Origin: Oceanobacillus jeddahensis
Lineage (GTDB): Bacteria > Bacillota > Bacilli > Bacillales > Amphibacillaceae
NCBI RefSeq assembly: GCF_000750635.1
Contig: NZ_CCDM010000001.1
Coordinates: 372,001 to 436,000 of the forward strand
Direction of reading: 5' to 3'
Length of the DNA: 64,000 bases
In this document: positions 1 to 9,299 of the stretch, piece after piece
Numbering within the stretch: the stretch's first letter is position 1
Layout: each line of letters starts with the position of its first letter
Notes under the pieces: generated by a model
The model's database searches: none
What the model saw: the letters and a program-made list of their open reading frames with translations, nothing else
What the model was told of the DNA's origin: nothing
Translations under genes and position numbers: made by a program

Positions 1-975
1 CAATTTGAAGAATGGAATCAAGGAAATTCCATGGTGGTTAGTAAGTATGAGGATTACTGGGGAGATTTAGATACAAATGTAGAGCAAGTTACTTTCAGGC
101 CAGTACCAGAAAATGGTTCACGTGTAGCTATGTTGCAGACAGGAGAAGCTGATTTCATTTATCCAGTCCCTCACAATAATATGGAAGAATTAGAGAATGA
201 GGATAGTATTATAATTGAAGAAACACCGTCTACTATTGCAAGATATGTTTCCATTAATACGCAAAAAGAACCGTTTGATGATGTTAGAGTACGTCAAGCA
301 ATGAACCATGCAATTGATCAAGAAGCTTTTTTAACAGTTGTTAGAAATGGCTATGGTGATCCTTTAAGTTCAGTTATGTCTTCTCAAACACAATATTATG
401 CTGAACAAGATTTACATGCGACCGATCTTGAAGAAGCTCAAGCTTTGATGGCAGAAGCGGGCTATGAAGATGGCTTTTCTGCAGAAATATGGGGCAATAC
501 AGCTTCTGAAACAAGTACGGGAATGCAATTTATTGAACAACAATTAGCTCAAATTGGGATTGATTTAGAAGTTCGCTCTATGGAAGAAGCTACTTTAAAT
601 GATGCCATTTATACTCCAGAGACACCAGAGGAAACGGATTTACAAATGTGGTATGTAAGCTGGTCTCCTTCTTCAGGAGATGCTGATGGGGCGTTGCGTT
701 CATTATTCCATAACGAATTCCAACCGCCAGCAGGTGCAAACACAGCATATTATGACAATCAGGAAGTATCCGATTGGATTGATGAAGCGGTTCAAACAAG
801 TGATGCAGATCGTCAAGAAGAAATATATGCAGACATTCAAGAAACCGTTTATGAAGATGTCCCATGGATTTTTCTAGGAAGCGATACAATTTTATCAGGA
901 CATGTTTCTTCACTTGAAGGAGTATATGTGTTACCTGATGGTTCTGTAAGTATTCGAGATGCAAATGTACAATAA
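1..975 (+). CDS. Peptide ABC transporter substrate-binding protein, C-terminal part (5' end outside window)
   Basis: The reading frame is open from base 1, so the gene starts upstream; 324 residues are visible. They match the C-terminal lobe of the family 5 extracellular solute-binding proteins (DppA/OppA type), which capture oligopeptides outside the membrane and deliver them to the permeases. Family-typical segments are a YWG stretch just after the entry point, DDVRVRQAMNHAID in the middle, and a DVPWIFL segment near the end. The signal peptide is not in the window. A hairpin separates it from the permease genes, which is usual when the binding protein is made in excess. The exact ligand cannot be read from sequence; the aminopeptidase downstream favours peptides. 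Confidence 0.9.
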   Translation, partial: QFEEWNQGNSMVVSKYEDYWGDLDTNVEQVTFRPVPENGSRVAMLQTGEADFIYPVPHNNMEELENEDSIIIEETPSTIARYVSINTQKEPFDDVRVRQAMNHAIDQEAFLTVVRNGYGDPLSSVMSSQTQYYAEQDLHATDLEEAQALMAEAGYEDGFSAEIWGNTASETSTGMQFIEQQLAQIGIDLEVRSMEEATLNDAIYTPETPEETDLQMWYVSWSPSSGDADGALRSLFHNEFQPPAGANTAYYDNQEVSDWIDEAVQTSDADRQEEIYADIQETVYEDVPWIFLGSDTILSGHVSSLEGVYVLPDGSVSIRDANVQ

Positions 976-981
976 AAAATT

Positions 982-1011
982 GTGAGGCTGGAAACAGCCT
1001 CACCCTTTTAT
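982..1011 (+). terminator. Hairpin between binding-protein and permease genes (partial terminator or mRNA stabiliser)
   Basis: A perfect 9-bp stem, GTGAGGCTG paired with CAGCCTCAC around a GAAA tetraloop, lies 7 bases after the binding-protein stop and is followed by a short CCTTTTAT tract. The weak U-run and the closely spaced downstream operon suggest partial termination or 3' protection, giving more binding protein than permease. Confidence 0.7.
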
Positions 1012-1026
1012 AGGTAGGTGCTTACC

Positions 1027-1950
1027 ATGCTGCAATTCACAATTAAAAGGTTATTAACATTAATACCTTTATTATTAGTTATTTCTTTTTTTGTTTTCAT
1101 GTTTATTCATTTTATTCCTGGAGATCCAGCCAGACTAATGGCGGGGCAAGATGCCAGTTTAGAAGAAATTGAACGGGCACGGGATGTATTAGGTTTAAAT
1201 GATCCTATCATCACACAATATTTTACATATTTAACGTCTTTATTACAGTTGGATTTAGGAGAATCTTACCGTTCAGGGGTACCAGTAATTGATTTGATTT
1301 CAGATAGAATTGGTCCAACTCTTATTCTTACTTTTTTAAGTATTTTATGGGCATTAGTTATTGGAATACTACTCGGTATTATATCGGCTGTCTTTAGAGA
1401 TCGCTTGCCAGATCGTTTAGGAATGTTAACAGCTGTTTCAGGAATATCATTACCTAACTTTTGGTTAGGACTTGTCTGTATTCAACTGTTTGCTGTTCAA
1501 TTAGGATGGTTTCCAACAGGTGGTATAAATGATGGTTGGAAAAGCTATATTTTACCTTCGTTTGCACTTGGAGCCGGGATTATGGCGATGATTGCCAGAT
1601 TTACTCGTTCTTCACTTGTTCATACATTGAAGCAGGATTATATCAGAACCGGACGTTCAAAAGGTTTAAGTAGTCAAAGTATTATATACGGTCATGCCCT
1701 AAAAAATTCATTGATTCCTGTTATTACCGTAGCAGGTTTACAATTTGGGTTCTTGTTGGGAGGATCTGTCGTAGTGGAAACGGTATTTAGTTTTCCAGGT
1801 CTGGGTCAACTGTTGATTGATTCGATAAGCTATAGAGATTATCCAGTGGTTCAATCGTTAATTTTATTTTTCTCTGTTCAGTTTATATTAGTCAACCTGT
1901 TGGTAGATATACTTTATAGCTTTTTTAATCCGAAAATTCGATATGAATAA
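1027..1950 (+). CDS. Peptide ABC transporter permease, DppB/OppB type
   Basis: A 307-residue integral membrane protein of the DppB/OppB family. It has an N-terminal membrane segment, the FIPGDPARLMAG motif after it, several more helices, and the EAA loop region (DYIRTGRSKGLSSQSIIYGHALKN) that contacts the ATPases. It should form half of the membrane channel with the next gene. ATG 1027 is preferred over the in-frame GTG at 1018 because the GTG lies inside the ribosome-binding sequence (TAGGTAGG), whereas the ATG sits 6-7 bases after it. It belongs to the five-gene transporter operon. Confidence 0.9.
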   Translation: MLQFTIKRLLTLIPLLLVISFFVFMFIHFIPGDPARLMAGQDASLEEIERARDVLGLNDPIITQYFTYLTSLLQLDLGESYRSGVPVIDLISDRIGPTLILTFLSILWALVIGILLGIISAVFRDRLPDRLGMLTAVSGISLPNFWLGLVCIQLFAVQLGWFPTGGINDGWKSYILPSFALGAGIMAMIARFTRSSLVHTLKQDYIRTGRSKGLSSQSIIYGHALKNSLIPVITVAGLQFGFLLGGSVVVETVFSFPGLGQLLIDSISYRDYPVVQSLILFFSVQFILVNLLVDILYSFFNPKIRYE

Positions 1951-1976
1951 CTTGATGTGCGAGGGAGGTGTCTCAA

Positions 1977-2873
1977 ATGGAAAGTAAACACTCTGAGATG
2001 CAGATGAATGATTTAGTTGACGTAAAAAAGTCTGATAACCGTTTTCGGGAGTTTTGGAAATTACTTAGAAGAAAAAAGCCAGCCCTATATTCTTTTTACT
2101 TTGTCATCTTACTTTTTATTTTGGTGGCAGTAGGACCGTATATTACTCCTTTTGATTACGCGGAGCCGGATTACGGTAATCTTTTAAATTCTCCGTCCTG
2201 GCCACATGTATTTGGTACGGATGAATATGGGAGAGATATTTTATCCAGAGTAATAGCAGGTACTCGTATTGCACTAACTGTTAGTGTCTCTGCGGTATTA
2301 ATCGGAGCGGTGGTAGGAACAGTATTAGGTCTTGCAAGTGGTTTTTTTGGGAAATGGGTAGATAAGATAATAATGCGATTCTGTGATATTCTATTTGCTT
2401 TTCCGGATTTGATTCTAGCAATTGGGATTGTTGCTATTTTAGGTCCTGGTCTGCAAAATGTGATAATAGCAATTGCGTTTTTCAGTGTTCCCTCATTTGC
2501 TAGAATTGTACGAAGCTCGACACTTGAAGTAAAAGAAATGTTATTTGTTGAGTCGGCAAAATCGATGGGGTCCAGTAAAAGCAGAATTATTTTTAAACAT
2601 ATATTTCCAGAAACAATACCAGTTATTATTGTTTATTTTACAATGACTGTTGGAACAGCCATTCTTTCTGCTGCTAGTTTAAGTTTTCTTGGTCTTGGAG
2701 CGGAACTGGCATCACCAGATTGGGGAGCAATGCTAAGTATGGGACGAGATTATATAGGGAGTTCTTTTCATATTGTTTTCTTCCCTGGACTAATGATTTT
2801 CTTAACTGTTCTTGCCTTTAATATTCTGGGAGATGGCCTTCGAGATATATTAGATCCAAAAACAAGAGATTAG
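1977..2873 (+). CDS. Peptide ABC transporter permease, DppC/OppC type
   Basis: A 298-residue permease and partner of the preceding DppB-type protein. It shows the DppC/OppC pattern: a hydrophilic N-terminus, one membrane segment, a periplasm-facing loop with the HVFGTDEYGRDILSR motif, then the core helices and the EAA loop (ESAKSMGSSKSRIIFKHIFPE). ATG 1977 is chosen because the in-frame GTG at 1968 lies in the ribosome-binding site GAGGGAGG. It starts 26 bases after the upstream stop and ends 15 bases before the ATPase gene. Confidence 0.9.
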   Translation: MESKHSEMQMNDLVDVKKSDNRFREFWKLLRRKKPALYSFYFVILLFILVAVGPYITPFDYAEPDYGNLLNSPSWPHVFGTDEYGRDILSRVIAGTRIALTVSVSAVLIGAVVGTVLGLASGFFGKWVDKIIMRFCDILFAFPDLILAIGIVAILGPGLQNVIIAIAFFSVPSFARIVRSSTLEVKEMLFVESAKSMGSSKSRIIFKHIFPETIPVIIVYFTMTVGTAILSAASLSFLGLGAELASPDWGAMLSMGRDYIGSSFHIVFFPGLMIFLTVLAFNILGDGLRDILDPKTRD

Positions 2874-2888
2874 AAAGAAGGGATCATT

Positions 2889-3875
2889 ATGGAGAAGCTT
2901 TTACAAGTTTCTAATTTACAAACAGGTTTTAGTAAGGAAGGAAAGGTTCAAAAAATCCTTCACGGAATTGACTTGGAGGTTAACGAAGGAGAAATAGTTG
3001 GTTTAGTTGGAGAATCAGGAAGTGGTAAAAGTGTCACTTCATTATCTATTATGCAGCTTTTACATGGCACACATGGGGAAGTAGTGGCTGGAGAAGTTAA
3101 TTATAAAGGGACTGATCTTCTCTCACTAAAAGAAGGAGCAATGCGTAAATATCGTGGGAAAGAATTATCTATGATATTTCAGGAACCGATGACTTCCTTG
3201 AATCCAGTGGTTAAGATTGGAAAACAAATGGTAGAAATTATCATGCTGCATCTGAAATATTCGAAGAGTAAAGCAGAACAACATGCTATATCTATGTTAG
3301 AGTCTGTTGGGATTCCTCGAGCGGAAGACATCATGAAAGGATATCCACATGAACTATCAGGAGGGATGCTTCAGCGGGTTATGATAGCCATGCAAATTTC
3401 ATGTCACCCTTCTCTATTGATTGCTGATGAACCAACGACAGCTTTAGACGTAACGATTCAAGCACAAATTCTAGACTTACTTAAAGATATTCAAAGATCA
3501 TCAAACATGGGAATTTTGTTTATAACGCATGATCTAGGAGTAGTTTCCGAAATATGTGATCGAGTGATCGTCATGTATGCGGGAAGAATCGTTGAAGAAC
3601 TTCCTGTAGAAAAACTTTTTGAAGAAGCATCCCATCCTTATACAAAAGGATTAGTTAAATCTATTCCTAAAATAGGAGCTAATAGGAAAAAATTATTTTC
3701 TATTTCTGGCACAGTGCCGAATCCTAGTAATATGCCTAAAGGTTGTAAATTCGCTCCGAGATGTGAATTTGCTATGGATATATGTTGGGAAAAAGAGCCG
3801 GACCTTCTTGAGACAACTAATGGGAAATCACGTTGCTGGTTGGAAGTTGAGAGGAAGGAGGAAGCTTATGAATAA
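2889..3875 (+). CDS. Peptide ABC transporter ATP-binding protein, DppD/OppD type
   Basis: A 328-residue ATPase that powers peptide import on the cytoplasmic face. Walker A is GESGSGKS, the signature motif is LSGGMLQRV, Walker B is LLIADEPTTAL, and the switch histidine lies in FITHDLG. The C-terminal oligopeptide/dipeptide extension contains CKFAPRC and a further cysteine near the end, the pattern that binds an iron-sulfur cluster in some members of this family. The signature has M where most members have Q (SGGMLQR), a variant common in DppD. It overlaps the next ATPase gene by 8 bases. Confidence 0.93.
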   Translation: MEKLLQVSNLQTGFSKEGKVQKILHGIDLEVNEGEIVGLVGESGSGKSVTSLSIMQLLHGTHGEVVAGEVNYKGTDLLSLKEGAMRKYRGKELSMIFQEPMTSLNPVVKIGKQMVEIIMLHLKYSKSKAEQHAISMLESVGIPRAEDIMKGYPHELSGGMLQRVMIAMQISCHPSLLIADEPTTALDVTIQAQILDLLKDIQRSSNMGILFITHDLGVVSEICDRVIVMYAGRIVEELPVEKLFEEASHPYTKGLVKSIPKIGANRKKLFSISGTVPNPSNMPKGCKFAPRCEFAMDICWEKEPDLLETTNGKSRCWLEVERKEEAYE

Positions 3876-4836
3876 GGGTTCTCTTATAGAAGTTAAGTCA
3901 TTAACAAAACAATTTCCATTAGGGAAGCAATGGTTTAAAGAGAAAAAAGTGGTTCGAGCAGTAGATGATTTAAATTTCTCCATTCAAAAAGGAGAGACTT
4001 TTGGACTTGTAGGAGAGTCTGGTTGTGGAAAGTCTACAACAGGAAGATTAATAAATGGTTTGATCAAAGCGAATGAAGGAGAAATTATTTTTGATGGGGA
4101 GAATTTAGCAGATATCCCTGATAGAAAATGGAAAGATTATCGTAAAAGAATGCAGATGATTTTCCAAGATCCTTTCGCTTCATTGAGCCCAAGAATGAAA
4201 ATAAAAGATATTGTGATGGAACCATTAGAAGTACACTACCCTAATATGTCTAAATCAGAAAAGCAAGAAAAAGCAAAGAAATTATTGGAAATATGCGGTA
4301 TCAGCCATTATCACTGGAATAAGTACCCTCATGAATTTAGTGGGGGCCAACGACAGCGAATAAGTATTGCAAGATCTTTGATATTAAATCCGGAATTGAT
4401 TATAGCTGATGAAGCAGTGTCAGCATTAGATGTTTCTATTCAATCACAAGTATTAAATCTTCTAGTAGATTTACAGGAAGAATTTAATCTAACTTATTTA
4501 TTCATATCTCATGATTTAAGTGTCGTAGAACATATTAGTGACCGGATTGGGGTGATGTATCTCGGGAACCTAGTAGAAATAGCTACGAAAGAGCAATTGT
4601 TTAAAGATCCAAAGCATCCTTATACACAGTCGTTACTCTCTGCTGTACCTCAATTAGGTGAATCAAAAAAAGAAAGAATTACCCTTAAAGGGGAAATTCC
4701 AAGTGCATCAAATCCGCCAAAGGGATGTAAATTTCATACACGTTGCCCGTTTGCAATGGACATTTGTAAGCAAAAGGTTCCAGAGAATCGAAATATAGAA
4801 GAAGAGCATACGGTTGCTTGTCATTTATATGAATAA
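3868..4836 (+). CDS. Peptide ABC transporter ATP-binding protein, DppF/OppF type
   Basis: A 322-residue ATPase that pairs with the preceding one. Motifs are GESGCGKST (Walker A), FSGGQRQRISIARSL (signature) and LIIADEAVSAL (Walker B); the C-terminal extension has CKFHTRCPFAMDIC. The long open frame extends upstream to 3763, but ATG 3868 is the real start: it is preceded by GGAAGGAGGAAG and overlaps the stop of the first ATPase (ATGAATAA), typical of translational coupling. DEAVSAL replaces the commoner DEPVSAL; this change is mild. The aminopeptidase gene follows after 13 bases. Confidence 0.93.
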   Translation: MNKGSLIEVKSLTKQFPLGKQWFKEKKVVRAVDDLNFSIQKGETFGLVGESGCGKSTTGRLINGLIKANEGEIIFDGENLADIPDRKWKDYRKRMQMIFQDPFASLSPRMKIKDIVMEPLEVHYPNMSKSEKQEKAKKLLEICGISHYHWNKYPHEFSGGQRQRISIARSLILNPELIIADEAVSALDVSIQSQVLNLLVDLQEEFNLTYLFISHDLSVVEHISDRIGVMYLGNLVEIATKEQLFKDPKHPYTQSLLSAVPQLGESKKERITLKGEIPSASNPPKGCKFHTRCPFAMDICKQKVPENRNIEEEHTVACHLYE

Positions 4837-4849
4837 GTAGGAGGTAGGC

Positions 4850-6205
4850 ATGAAAGCAAAATTAATATTCTATAAACATCAAAAAGAACTACCAATTCAA
4901 CTGCAGAATCGAAGCATATGTAAGTTTGGCGAGATATTTCAAGATTATGCTGAACATATTGATTCCATTTATGTTTGTTACGCACAACCAGATGAATTGC
5001 AGGATGAACGGGAATGGGAAAAGCTTGGAAGCATGTGCTATACGTTCGTTGAGAAGAATCATATAGCTCATGTAGAAATCGACGGGAATAACTGTGAAAA
5101 AATAAATATGCCGGCTTTTTTGGAAGGTTTTTATAAAGCAGGTTACCATTTTGACCGTTATCTTTCTAGTAAGGATAGAAAAGAAGTGTCTTTAAAGCTG
5201 CCAAAACCATTTGAAAATATTTCGATAAATGCACAGAAAGCCGCAGCAGCTGTGCATGTTGCACGTGATATATGTAATGAACCGGCTAATAAGTTATATC
5301 CAACACGTTTTGCTGATTATTTAACGCAATTATTTGATCCAACCGATGTCGAAGTGGAAATTATTCAAAGCAAAGATTTAAAAGAAAAAGAATTTTATGC
5401 TATTGAAACAGTAGGAAAAGGGAGCGAATACGCCCCATGTGTAGCTATATTAACCCTAAAGAATTCTGGTGAGGATCCTGTTGCCTTAATTGGTAAAGGA
5501 ATTACCTTCGATTCAGGAGGGGTAAATGTAAAGACGGGGAGCGTGATCGCAGAAATGAAAATGGATCTTGGCGGCGCTGCAGCGGTCATTGGAGCGATGA
5601 AGCTATTGGCAGATAGGAATACCGCATGTCATGTTAAAGCAATTTTACCGATGGCAGTCAATGTTAGTGGAGCCAACGCTTACTTGCCTTCTGATGTGAT
5701 TCAATATAGAGATGGCACGACGGTAGAAGTAGGAAATACAGATGCGGAAGGCAGGCTGGTAATCGCTGATGCGATTTTGTATGCCCAGCAACTTGGAATA
5801 GATCGAATGATAGATATTGCGACGTTAACAGGTAATGTGGGACAAGCCTTAGGGCTGAAGACTGCAGCTATATATAGTAATGATATCAAGCTATCTACAA
5901 AATTATATAAGTATGGACAAAAAAGTGGAGATAGTGTTTGGCCAATGCCGCTGGAAAAAGATTATAAGCGTTATTTAAATAGTGAGGTTGCTGATATCTC
6001 GAATATGAGTAATCATCCATTTGCAGGTTCCATTACGGCAGCATTATTTATTGAGCATTTTGTAAAAGAAGGCACAAAATGGATTCATATTGATATGGCC
6101 AATACGTCAAAAATTTTCCCATCTACGAAGCTGGAGGCTTCTGGATTTGGGACGAAATTGCTTTATGAATTAATTGTTCAACGAGAGGAGCTTTGGGATG
6201 ATTGA
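4850..6205 (+). CDS. pepA: Leucyl aminopeptidase, M17 family
   Basis: A 451-residue cytosolic metallo-aminopeptidase that removes N-terminal residues from peptides. The C-terminal catalytic domain carries the M17 signature NTDAEGRL and the metal and catalytic region GKGITFDSGGVNVKTG followed by EMKMDLGGAA. The N-terminal 160 residues are the usual variable domain. It is somewhat shorter than the E. coli enzyme (about 500). Placed directly after a peptide transporter, it most likely degrades the imported peptides. ATG 4850 follows GTAGGAGGTAGGC. Its last 8 bases overlap the CutC gene. Confidence 0.92.
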   Translation: MKAKLIFYKHQKELPIQLQNRSICKFGEIFQDYAEHIDSIYVCYAQPDELQDEREWEKLGSMCYTFVEKNHIAHVEIDGNNCEKINMPAFLEGFYKAGYHFDRYLSSKDRKEVSLKLPKPFENISINAQKAAAAVHVARDICNEPANKLYPTRFADYLTQLFDPTDVEVEIIQSKDLKEKEFYAIETVGKGSEYAPCVAILTLKNSGEDPVALIGKGITFDSGGVNVKTGSVIAEMKMDLGGAAAVIGAMKLLADRNTACHVKAILPMAVNVSGANAYLPSDVIQYRDGTTVEVGNTDAEGRLVIADAILYAQQLGIDRMIDIATLTGNVGQALGLKTAAIYSNDIKLSTKLYKYGQKSGDSVWPMPLEKDYKRYLNSEVADISNMSNHPFAGSITAALFIEHFVKEGTKWIHIDMANTSKIFPSTKLEASGFGTKLLYELIVQREELWDD

Positions 6206-6884
6206 ATGTATTGTTCAAAATGCAGGAGATGCAAAGGATGCTGAAAAACATGGGGTGACACGATTAGAATTGGTTTCAGCCATTCAATTAGGCGGTCTGA
6301 CCCCTACGTATGGAACGGTTAAAACGGTGATCGACAGTGTTCAAATCCCTGTACAAGTAATGATTAGACCGCATAGTTATGGATTTGTTTATCGTTCAGA
6401 AGATAAAGAGGTAATGAAGAAGGATATTTCTTTATTAAATGAAATGGGACATCATCGAATTGTGATCGGAGCATTGAAGGAAAATAAAACAATCGATACG
6501 GATTTTCTGGATGAGTTATTTGAAGAATTTCCTTCATTAGATATTACTTTTCATCGCGCGTTTGATGAGGTGAGAGATCAAACAGAGGCCTATGAGGCTT
6601 TAACAGCTTATTCAAAGAATATAAAAAGAATCTTAACTTCAGGCGGTGCCAATACTTGTCTGGAAGGAAAGGAGTCTCTCGATAGACTCGTCCAGTTGCA
6701 GCATAAATTGCAAGGTCCTCGTATTTTACCTGGAAGCGGGTTAAAACCGGATAATATACAAACTTTACATGCAGCAGTTCAAGCAGGTGAATATCATTTT
6801 GGCAGTGGAGTTAGAAAGAACGAATCTTTTGAGGAAAGAATTGAAAAAAACAAAGTGGATGATATAAGAAATATCTTAATATAA
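6198..6884 (+). CDS. cutC: CutC family protein
   Basis: A 228-residue TIM-barrel protein of the CutC family. It begins MIECIVQNAGDA and contains ARLEL-like TRLELVSAIQLGGLTPTYG, MIRPHSYGFVY, ITFHRAFDE and RILTSGGA, all conserved in the family. CutC was named for copper tolerance in E. coli, but its biochemical activity is not settled. The overlap with the aminopeptidase gene (ATGATTGA) and the sugar kinase downstream suggest an enzymatic role in this operon rather than copper handling. ATG 6198 has GAGAGGAGCTTTGGG in front; the frame opens at 6174 but that codon has no ribosome-binding site. Confidence 0.88.
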   Translation: MIECIVQNAGDAKDAEKHGVTRLELVSAIQLGGLTPTYGTVKTVIDSVQIPVQVMIRPHSYGFVYRSEDKEVMKKDISLLNEMGHHRIVIGALKENKTIDTDFLDELFEEFPSLDITFHRAFDEVRDQTEAYEALTAYSKNIKRILTSGGANTCLEGKESLDRLVQLQHKLQGPRILPGSGLKPDNIQTLHAAVQAGEYHFGSGVRKNESFEERIEKNKVDDIRNILI

Positions 6885-6914
6885 AGGTGAATCAGGAGAA
6901 GAGAGGTAAGTAAA

Positions 6915-7811
6915 GTGGCGGTATTGGGTGTTGATCTGGGAGGAACAAGTATAAAGATCGGTGTATTTGAGCAAGCCGGAATAATCAAAGAGAAATTTGT
7001 CTTCCCAACAAAAGAGCCTGTTTATGAAAGCTTAGAAGCTGCAATTGAAACGGTAATGAGCAAGCATTCAGGGGTGAAAGCAATTGGGATAGGCACTCCA
7101 GGATTTGTGGACAGAGAAAAGGGAAGAATCATATTCGCTAGTGAAAATCTTCCTGGATGGAGCGGTACCGAGGTGAAAAAGCAATTAGAAAGTAAATTTC
7201 ATTTATCCGTTATTGTTGAAAATGATGCAAACGTTGCTACCTTGGCAGAAGTTAATCATGGATCTGCAAAAAATTACAAGAGTGCGCTCATGCTGACGCT
7301 TGGAACTGGTGTAGGCGGCGGAGTTGTGATAGATAATAAAATTTTGTATGGCCCTCATGGTGCGGTTGGTGAATTTGGACATATGATTTTATATCCGGAA
7401 GGGCATGAATGTAATTGCGGCAGAAGAGGCTGTCAGGAGCAATATGTATCTGGTCATTCTATTGAAAGAAGAATACGGGAAGCTGGTTTAAGTGTTACTC
7501 CACTGGAACTGATGCAAATGAAAGAACAGAGTATGGCGGCACAAGAAATTATTAATGATTTTACATATGATTTAGCATTAAGCATCAGTTCTTTGCAAGC
7601 TGCTTTTGATATGGAAGTGCTTATACTAGGTGGCGGAGTTTCTCATTCTGCAGGATATTGGATGGATGACCTTAACAAGCATTTAAAAGATTTGTTGTTT
7701 CATCCTTTAGAAGTCGCCATTGCCGAATTGAAAAATGATGCAGGGATTGTGGGAGCGGCAGCTTTGGTTTTTATAGATGAGAGAAAAGAAACCGTCACCT
7801 TTAATAGATGA
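6915..7811 (+). CDS. ROK family sugar kinase
   Basis: A 298-residue ROK protein without the HTH found in ROK repressors, so it should be a kinase for glucose, N-acetylmannosamine or a similar hexose. The N-terminus has the phosphate-binding DLGGTSIKIGVF, the catalytic base is in VENDANVATLAE, and the zinc motif is EFGHMILYPEGHECNCGRRGC. Start is GTG 6915 after AGGAGAAGAGAGGTAAG. It is the last gene of the unit and is followed by a strong terminator. Together with peptide uptake and an aminopeptidase it suggests use of a sugar-peptide such as a muropeptide; no etherase (MurQ) is visible here. Confidence 0.88.
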   Translation: MAVLGVDLGGTSIKIGVFEQAGIIKEKFVFPTKEPVYESLEAAIETVMSKHSGVKAIGIGTPGFVDREKGRIIFASENLPGWSGTEVKKQLESKFHLSVIVENDANVATLAEVNHGSAKNYKSALMLTLGTGVGGGVVIDNKILYGPHGAVGEFGHMILYPEGHECNCGRRGCQEQYVSGHSIERRIREAGLSVTPLELMQMKEQSMAAQEIINDFTYDLALSISSLQAAFDMEVLILGGGVSHSAGYWMDDLNKHLKDLLFHPLEVAIAELKNDAGIVGAAALVFIDERKETVTFNR

Positions 7812-7814
7812 AGG

Positions 7815-7846
7815 AAAAAGCGCACCTGTGCAGGCTGCGCTTTTTT
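7815..7846 (+). terminator. Intrinsic terminator of the peptide-transport operon
   Basis: AAAAGCGCA-CCTG, a two-base loop, and CAGG-c-TGCGCTTTT form a long stem with one bulge, followed by TTTTTT. It lies 3 bases after the ROK stop. The remaining 160 bases up to the convergent TRAP operon are very AT-rich and hold nothing else recognisable. Confidence 0.88.
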
Positions 7847-8006
7847 ACATTCCCAATATTAAGCTGCTTAGCATATCAATGAAACATCATTTTTATTCGA
7901 TAATTATTTCCATATAAATAGTAATGATATTTATGCTAATAAAAATAAGCTTAAGTAAGAATAACTATTAATAGTATTTTAAATGTATTCTTTTTCTAAT
8001 ACAATA

Positions 8007-9284
8007 TTATTTAATTAAAAAGGTGCTTAAGAATGGGAAAAAAATGATTAAGGCGAAAATAATAAGATATGCAATGAAAAAAGGCAGCTGACCTTTAATA
8101 ATTGATCCCATCTTTAATTTAGTTAAACTTGATGCTGAGAAAATATTAATTGCAACAGGTGGAGTCATTGTACCTAAAACAATGGAAATAGAAACGACAA
8201 TTCCAAAATGAATAACGTCTACTCCTAGACTTTGAGCCATTGGCCATAATAAAGGTAATAGTAAAACGGCGACTCCAATGCCTTCGATAAACATACCAAA
8301 AAGTAGGAATATGATAGCTGTGAGTAAAATAAACATCGTAGCACTTAAATCCATACCTGAAATAAAATTGACGAGCTGTTGTGATACACCTGTATAAGAG
8401 ATAATCCAAGAAAATAGGGTGGAAGCTGCTACAATAAAGAGAATCATAGCTGTACTTTTTCCAGATTCGATAATAATAGGAACTAAATCACGTAATTTTA
8501 TTTTTTTATAAATAAATACACTTGCAATTACTCCCCAAACTACGGCCATTGCTGAAGATTCGGTAGGCGTCATGATTCCGAGATAAATTCCTCCTAAAAT
8601 AATAATAGGAAGCATTAATGCTGGTATTGCTTTGATAAATACTTTGGGAAAGTTTTTAATGGGGACAGTAACTTTCGCTTTTGGCCAATTTTCTTTTTTC
8701 GCATATATAAATACGGTCACCATTAAAATTAAAACCATTAAGATACCTATGGCTATACCGGAAATAAATAAATCCCCAATAGATGCTCCTGTTAACGTCC
8801 CAATTACAACCATAATAATACTTGGTGGTATAATTGGTCCTAAACCTCCTGCTACGGACAGAAGCCCGGCTACTCTTTTAGGGGGATAACCATCTGCAAC
8901 CATATCTTTATATAAGGTTGATCCGATAGCTAGTACGGTAGCAGGACCTGATCCTGAGAGAGACGCGAATAAAGCCGATGAAATAACAAGTGTTTGCGCT
9001 ATACCACCACGAATTTTACCTACTACGGCATTAGCAAGTTCAACCAGGGACTTTGAAATTCCTCCCTGCGTCATAATATTTCCTGCTAAGACAAAGAAGG
9101 GAATTGCCATGATAGATGTTTGAGATAGACCACTAAAAAGTCTTTGTATAACAATGGAAAAAGAAACGGTAACTTCCGGACTTAAAATGATGGCTAAGAC
9201 GGATGCCAAAGCTAAAGAAAATCCAATCGGAACACTAAGAATCAAAAGTATGATAAAACTACTTATGAGAATCAGAAGTGTCAT
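8007..9284 (-). CDS. TRAP transporter large permease, DctM type
   Basis: A 425-residue, very hydrophobic protein of the DctM family (about 12 membrane helices), the ion-coupled channel subunit of a TRAP carboxylate importer. Diagnostic segments are MAIPFFVLAGNIM, SGSGPATVLAIGS and PPSIIMVVIG. It is the last gene of the sugar-acid operon. ATG 9284 is preferred over the in-frame GTG 9290, because AAAGGAG is only 3 bases from the GTG but 9 from the ATG. It follows the small permease after 15 bases. Confidence 0.93.
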   Translation of the reverse strand: MTLLILISSFIILLILSVPIGFSLALASVLAIILSPEVTVSFSIVIQRLFSGLSQTSIMAIPFFVLAGNIMTQGGISKSLVELANAVVGKIRGGIAQTLVISSALFASLSGSGPATVLAIGSTLYKDMVADGYPPKRVAGLLSVAGGLGPIIPPSIIMVVIGTLTGASIGDLFISGIAIGILMVLILMVTVFIYAKKENWPKAKVTVPIKNFPKVFIKAIPALMLPIIILGGIYLGIMTPTESSAMAVVWGVIASVFIYKKIKLRDLVPIIIESGKSTAMILFIVAASTLFSWIISYTGVSQQLVNFISGMDLSATMFILLTAIIFLLFGMFIEGIGVAVLLLPLLWPMAQSLGVDVIHFGIVVSISIVLGTMTPPVAINIFSASSLTKLKMGSIIKGQLPFFIAYLIIFALIIFFPFLSTFLIK

Positions 9285-9299
9285 ATTCACTCACTCCTT

